NCBI GenBank assembly: GCA_947644545.1
Contig: CANRZW010000005.1
Coordinates: 83,205 to 147,204, forward strand
DNA length: 64,000 bases
Direction of reading: 5' to 3'
Origin: an uncultured Lachnospiraceae bacterium
GTDB lineage: Bacteria > Bacillota > Clostridia > Lachnospirales > Lachnospiraceae
Below, one piece after another: positions 62,189 through 64,000 of this stretch. Made by a program: the position numbers and the translations under genes. Under the pieces are notes generated by a model. The model had not been told where the DNA came from and made no database searches. It was given only the letters and a program-made list of their open reading frames with translations. The first letter of the stretch is position 1, and every line of letters starts with the position of its first letter.

Positions 62189-62873
62189 AGTTTTAATTAT
62201 TGATGATGATAAAGAGCTTTGTGCATTGATTAAACAAAGTATTTTACAAGAGAGTATAGAAGCTGACTGCTGCTATTCCGGGAAATCCGGCTTGCTACAA
62301 CTAAAAGAAAAGGAATACCAGCTCGTCATACTGGACGTAATGATGCCCGGTTTCGATGGTTTTGAAACATTAGAACAGATTAGACAGGAAAGCAGTCTAC
62401 CTATTTTAATGTTTACATCAAAAAATGACAGTGCTTCAAAAGTGCGTGGCTTGCGGGCGGGAGCCGATGATTATTTAACAAAACCTTTTGATATGGACGA
62501 GCTGGTTGCCCGTATTGTTTCATTGATTAGACGCTATACCCGCTTCAACCAAAAAGACGGACAGACACAGAAATTTGAGTTTGACGGGTTGACGATTGAT
62601 TTTAATAGCCGTTCCATTGTCACAATAAATGGAGAATATGAAATTCCCCCGAAAGAATTTGATCTTCTTCTGTTCCTTGCTAAAAATCAAGGAAAAATAC
62701 TAACAAAACAGCAAATATATGAAAAGGTATGGGGCGAGGAATATGTGTATGATGATAGTAATATTATGGCAATCATTAGCCGTTTACGGAAAAAAATAGA
62801 AGAAAATCCCGGGAGCCCTAAATATATCCAGACAGTAAAAGGGATTGGCTACCGTTTCAGTAAGGAGGTATGA
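62181..62873 (+). CDS. OmpR-family response regulator (VanR/BceR-like)
   Basis: A 230-residue response regulator. The receiver domain (1-120) has the acidic pair in IIDDDKEL, the phosphoacceptor Asp in VILDVMMPGFDG near residue 53, Thr/Ser in MFTSKND and Lys in YLTKPFD. The winged-helix output domain (about 130-228) has EFDLLLFLAKNQGKILTKQQIYEKVWG and YIQTVKGIGYRF. OmpR-type regulators bind direct repeats with 11-base spacing. Exactly such repeats precede the ABC transporter at 63958, so that gene is the likely target. The kinase gene follows after 3 bases. Confidence 0.95.
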   Translation: MNKVLIIDDDKELCALIKQSILQESIEADCCYSGKSGLLQLKEKEYQLVILDVMMPGFDGFETLEQIRQESSLPILMFTSKNDSASKVRGLRAGADDYLTKPFDMDELVARIVSLIRRYTRFNQKDGQTQKFEFDGLTIDFNSRSIVTINGEYEIPPKEFDLLLFLAKNQGKILTKQQIYEKVWGEEYVYDDSNIMAIISRLRKKIEENPGSPKYIQTVKGIGYRFSKEV

Positions 62874-62876
62874 CCA

Positions 62877-63800
62877 TTGTATACAGAAGCTATCATTGTG
62901 ATTGAAATAGTGATTGTCCTTTTATCTGTTTGCAGTTCTGCGCTGACCGTCCGGCGTGTAAAAAAGCAGATTTCGGAAATATCTGACGCTTTGGAAGATA
63001 TAAAAAATGGGAATGGAAACAGGCGTATTTTAGCAGAAACACATGAGCTTGTTGCCCCTCTTGCTTATGCAATCAACGATATTATCCTGTCTTATGAAAA
63101 AAGGCTTTCTGCCTATCACCAGACGGACGAAACAAACAGGCAGCTTATGACGAGCCTTTCCCATGATGTAAGGACACCGCTTACCACTTTGATTGGGTAT
63201 TTAGACGCTGCACACAAGGGGATTGTTGACGGAAAAGAACGTGATGACTATATCGAAACTGCCCGCCGGAAAGCGCATGACTTGAAAGAATATATAGATG
63301 TGCTTTTTGATTGGTTTAGGTTAGGTTCTAATGAATTTTCCATGAACATAGCGGAGATTGATTTAACAGAGCTGACACGGAATATACTAATCGACTGGAT
63401 ACCGATATTTGAAGATACACAGGTAGATTTCACGATTGACATTCCAGAACAGCCTTTCCGGGTGCAGATTGACCCGGACGGATATATGCGGATATTAAAC
63501 AACCTGATACAAAATGTAATCTCCCATAGCCATGCAGATAAAATTGAAGTAGCTTTATCGGAACAGAACAGGAATATAAAAATTCTCCTGTCTGATAATG
63601 GAATAGGGATTGGCAAGGAGGACTTAAAGCATATTTTTGATCGGCTGTATAAATGCGATAAAGGGCGGTCTGAAAAAGGCAGCGGTCTTGGTCTGTCTAT
63701 CGTACATGAGCTTGTTGATAAATTAAACGGAACAATAACGGCAGACAGCACACCGGGAAAAGGAACAATTTTCACCCTGTTTTTCCCTTTGATAAACTAA
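62877..63800 (+). CDS. Sensor histidine kinase with a single N-terminal membrane helix
   Basis: A 307-residue kinase starting at TTG, with TAAGGAGGT 7 bases before it. One hydrophobic segment (about residues 5-25, AIIVIEIVIVLLSVCSSALTV) is followed by a HAMP-like helix and no external sensor domain. The phosphoacceptor His is in TSLSHDVRTPLTTLIGYL near residue 95; the ATPase domain has NNLIQNVISHSHA (N box), SDNGIGIGKEDL (G1), and GSGLGLSIVHEL (G2). This is the VanS-like type found with lantibiotic-immunity ABC transporters, where the transporter often helps in sensing. It is the partner of the regulator encoded just upstream. Confidence 0.92.
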   Translation: MYTEAIIVIEIVIVLLSVCSSALTVRRVKKQISEISDALEDIKNGNGNRRILAETHELVAPLAYAINDIILSYEKRLSAYHQTDETNRQLMTSLSHDVRTPLTTLIGYLDAAHKGIVDGKERDDYIETARRKAHDLKEYIDVLFDWFRLGSNEFSMNIAEIDLTELTRNILIDWIPIFEDTQVDFTIDIPEQPFRVQIDPDGYMRILNNLIQNVISHSHADKIEVALSEQNRNIKILLSDNGIGIGKEDLKHIFDRLYKCDKGRSEKGSGLGLSIVHELVDKLNGTITADSTPGKGTIFTLFFPLIN

Positions 63801-63806
63801 TCAGCC

Positions 63807-63825
63807 CCCGCCACCCTATGGCGGG
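63807..63825 (+). terminator. Hairpin after the kinase gene
   Basis: CCCGCCA (63807-63813) and TGGCGGG (63819-63825) form a 7-base-pair stem with a 5-base loop, followed by AGTAATTATTTG. A moderate intrinsic terminator that separates the regulatory genes from the transporter promoter. Confidence 0.65.
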
Positions 63826-63858
63826 AGTAATTATTTGTAAAAATCGCCTTTTCCAAAT

Positions 63859-63902
63859 TGCAAGGTTAATGCAAGATTGGTGCAAGGTTAATGCAAGGTT
63901 GG
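63859..63902 (+). promoter_or_regulatory. Four phased 11-bp direct repeats (response-regulator binding site)
   Basis: Four contiguous 11-mers: TGCAAGGTTAA (63859), TGCAAGATTGG (63870), TGCAAGGTTAA (63881) and TGCAAGGTTGG (63892). Units 1 and 3 are identical and units 2 and 4 differ by one base. One-helical-turn spacing of two dimer sites is typical of OmpR/PhoB-type regulators, here presumably the product of the gene at 62181. The array covers the place where a -35 box would be. Confidence 0.85.
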
Positions 63903-63907
63903 CGTGG

Positions 63908-63913
63908 TAGAAT
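63908..63913 (+). promoter_or_regulatory. -10 box of the activator-dependent ABC-transporter promoter
   Basis: TAGAAT lies 5 bases after the repeat array with no recognisable -35 hexamer 17 bases upstream, which fits a promoter that needs the bound regulator. The leader then contains an ATGAAA/TTTCAT inverted repeat before the ribosome binding site. Confidence 0.6.
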
Positions 63914-63957
63914 GGCAGACATGAAAAACTTTTATTTCATAAAAGGGAGGTTTCGCA

Positions 63958-64000
63958 ATGAGCAAATATGTAATTGAAACGAAAAATCTTACAAAGCAAT
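63958..64000 (+). CDS. ABC transporter ATP-binding protein, N-terminus only
   Basis: Only 14 codons are in the window. MSKYVIETKNLTKQ is a usual opening of ABC ATPases such as the lantibiotic-immunity (LanF/NisF/SpaF) and bacitracin-export groups. AAAGGGAGG stands 7 bases before the ATG. The gene runs off the right edge. Its place behind phased regulator repeats and a VanRS/BceRS-like pair supports a peptide-antibiotic resistance role, but the Walker motifs are not visible. Confidence 0.7.
   Translation, partial: MSKYVIETKNLTKQ

Noticed and set aside
63859..63902. CRISPR-like or satellite repeat
   Set aside because: Units are 11 bases with no spacers and sit in a promoter; a transcription-factor array explains them better.

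Overview
This window looks like chromosome from a Gram-positive, probably spore-forming member of the Clostridia, most likely Lachnospiraceae. The evidence is gene content and synteny: pgpH-ybeY, rsmD-coaD with ylbJ nearby, a SpoVB-like flippase, recU, hisZ with short-form HisG, the TIGR03960/DUF2344 radical-SAM pair, and a GH112 phosphorylase. Start sites are preceded by strong AGGAGG-type ribosome binding sites and promoters are of the sigma-A TTGACA-17-TATAAT type. Base composition is roughly balanced up to about 60.7 kb, then becomes visibly more AT-rich.

Layout. 0-5.4 kb: the 3' part of a membrane HD-family (PgpH-like) gene, ybeY, a lipid-II/polysaccharide flippase-like protein, a secreted unknown and two flavoproteins (one running to 7.1 kb). 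7.2-14.7 kb: proline biosynthesis (proB ... proA) with a DUF896 protein, 5-formyl-THF cyclo-ligase and a three-gene envelope-glycan block between them. 14.7-18.7 kb: an ArsR/HMA metal pair, divergent uracil permease and upp, and a lipoprotein. 18.7-27.7 kb: a MetH-like methyltransferase followed by branched-chain amino-acid genes ilvB, two tandem ilvN-type regulatory subunits, ilvC, a TetR regulator, leuC and leuD. 27.7-33.5 kb: acetyltransferase, XRE regulator, two proteins of unknown function behind duplicated promoter modules (one also with a LexA-like box), and a hybrid histidine kinase. 33.5-37.8 kb: a type IIA topoisomerase pair, best called ParE/ParC. 37.8-48.6 kb: housekeeping RNA modification, CoA, cell-wall and repair genes. 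48.7-53.2 kb: a partial histidine operon hisZ-hisG-hisD-hisIE, in which hisIE carries an N-terminal HisF-like domain lacking its catalytic aspartates. 53.3-58.3 kb: the radical-SAM pair, a membrane-anchored MerR regulator with YbjQ, and an AraC regulator divergent from a GH112 beta-galactoside phosphorylase (58.6-60.7 kb).

From about 60.7 kb to the right edge the window enters a mobile or formerly mobile element. It first has 1.26 kb without an intact gene, containing a decayed replication-initiator gene. It then has an HTH protein, a VanR/BceR-like response regulator, a histidine kinase with one membrane segment, and the start of an ABC-transporter ATPase. Four perfectly phased 11-bp direct repeats lie just before the transporter promoter, which strongly suggests activation by the response regulator. 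This resembles lantibiotic/peptide-antibiotic immunity modules.

The most unusual items are the HisF-like pseudodomain fused to HisIE, the catalytically degenerate HD domain beside ybeY, the LexA-like control site of a nuclease-like protein of unknown function, the twin ilvN genes with an internal promoter, and the phased-repeat promoter at the right end. No tRNA, rRNA, CRISPR array or recognisable riboswitch was seen.
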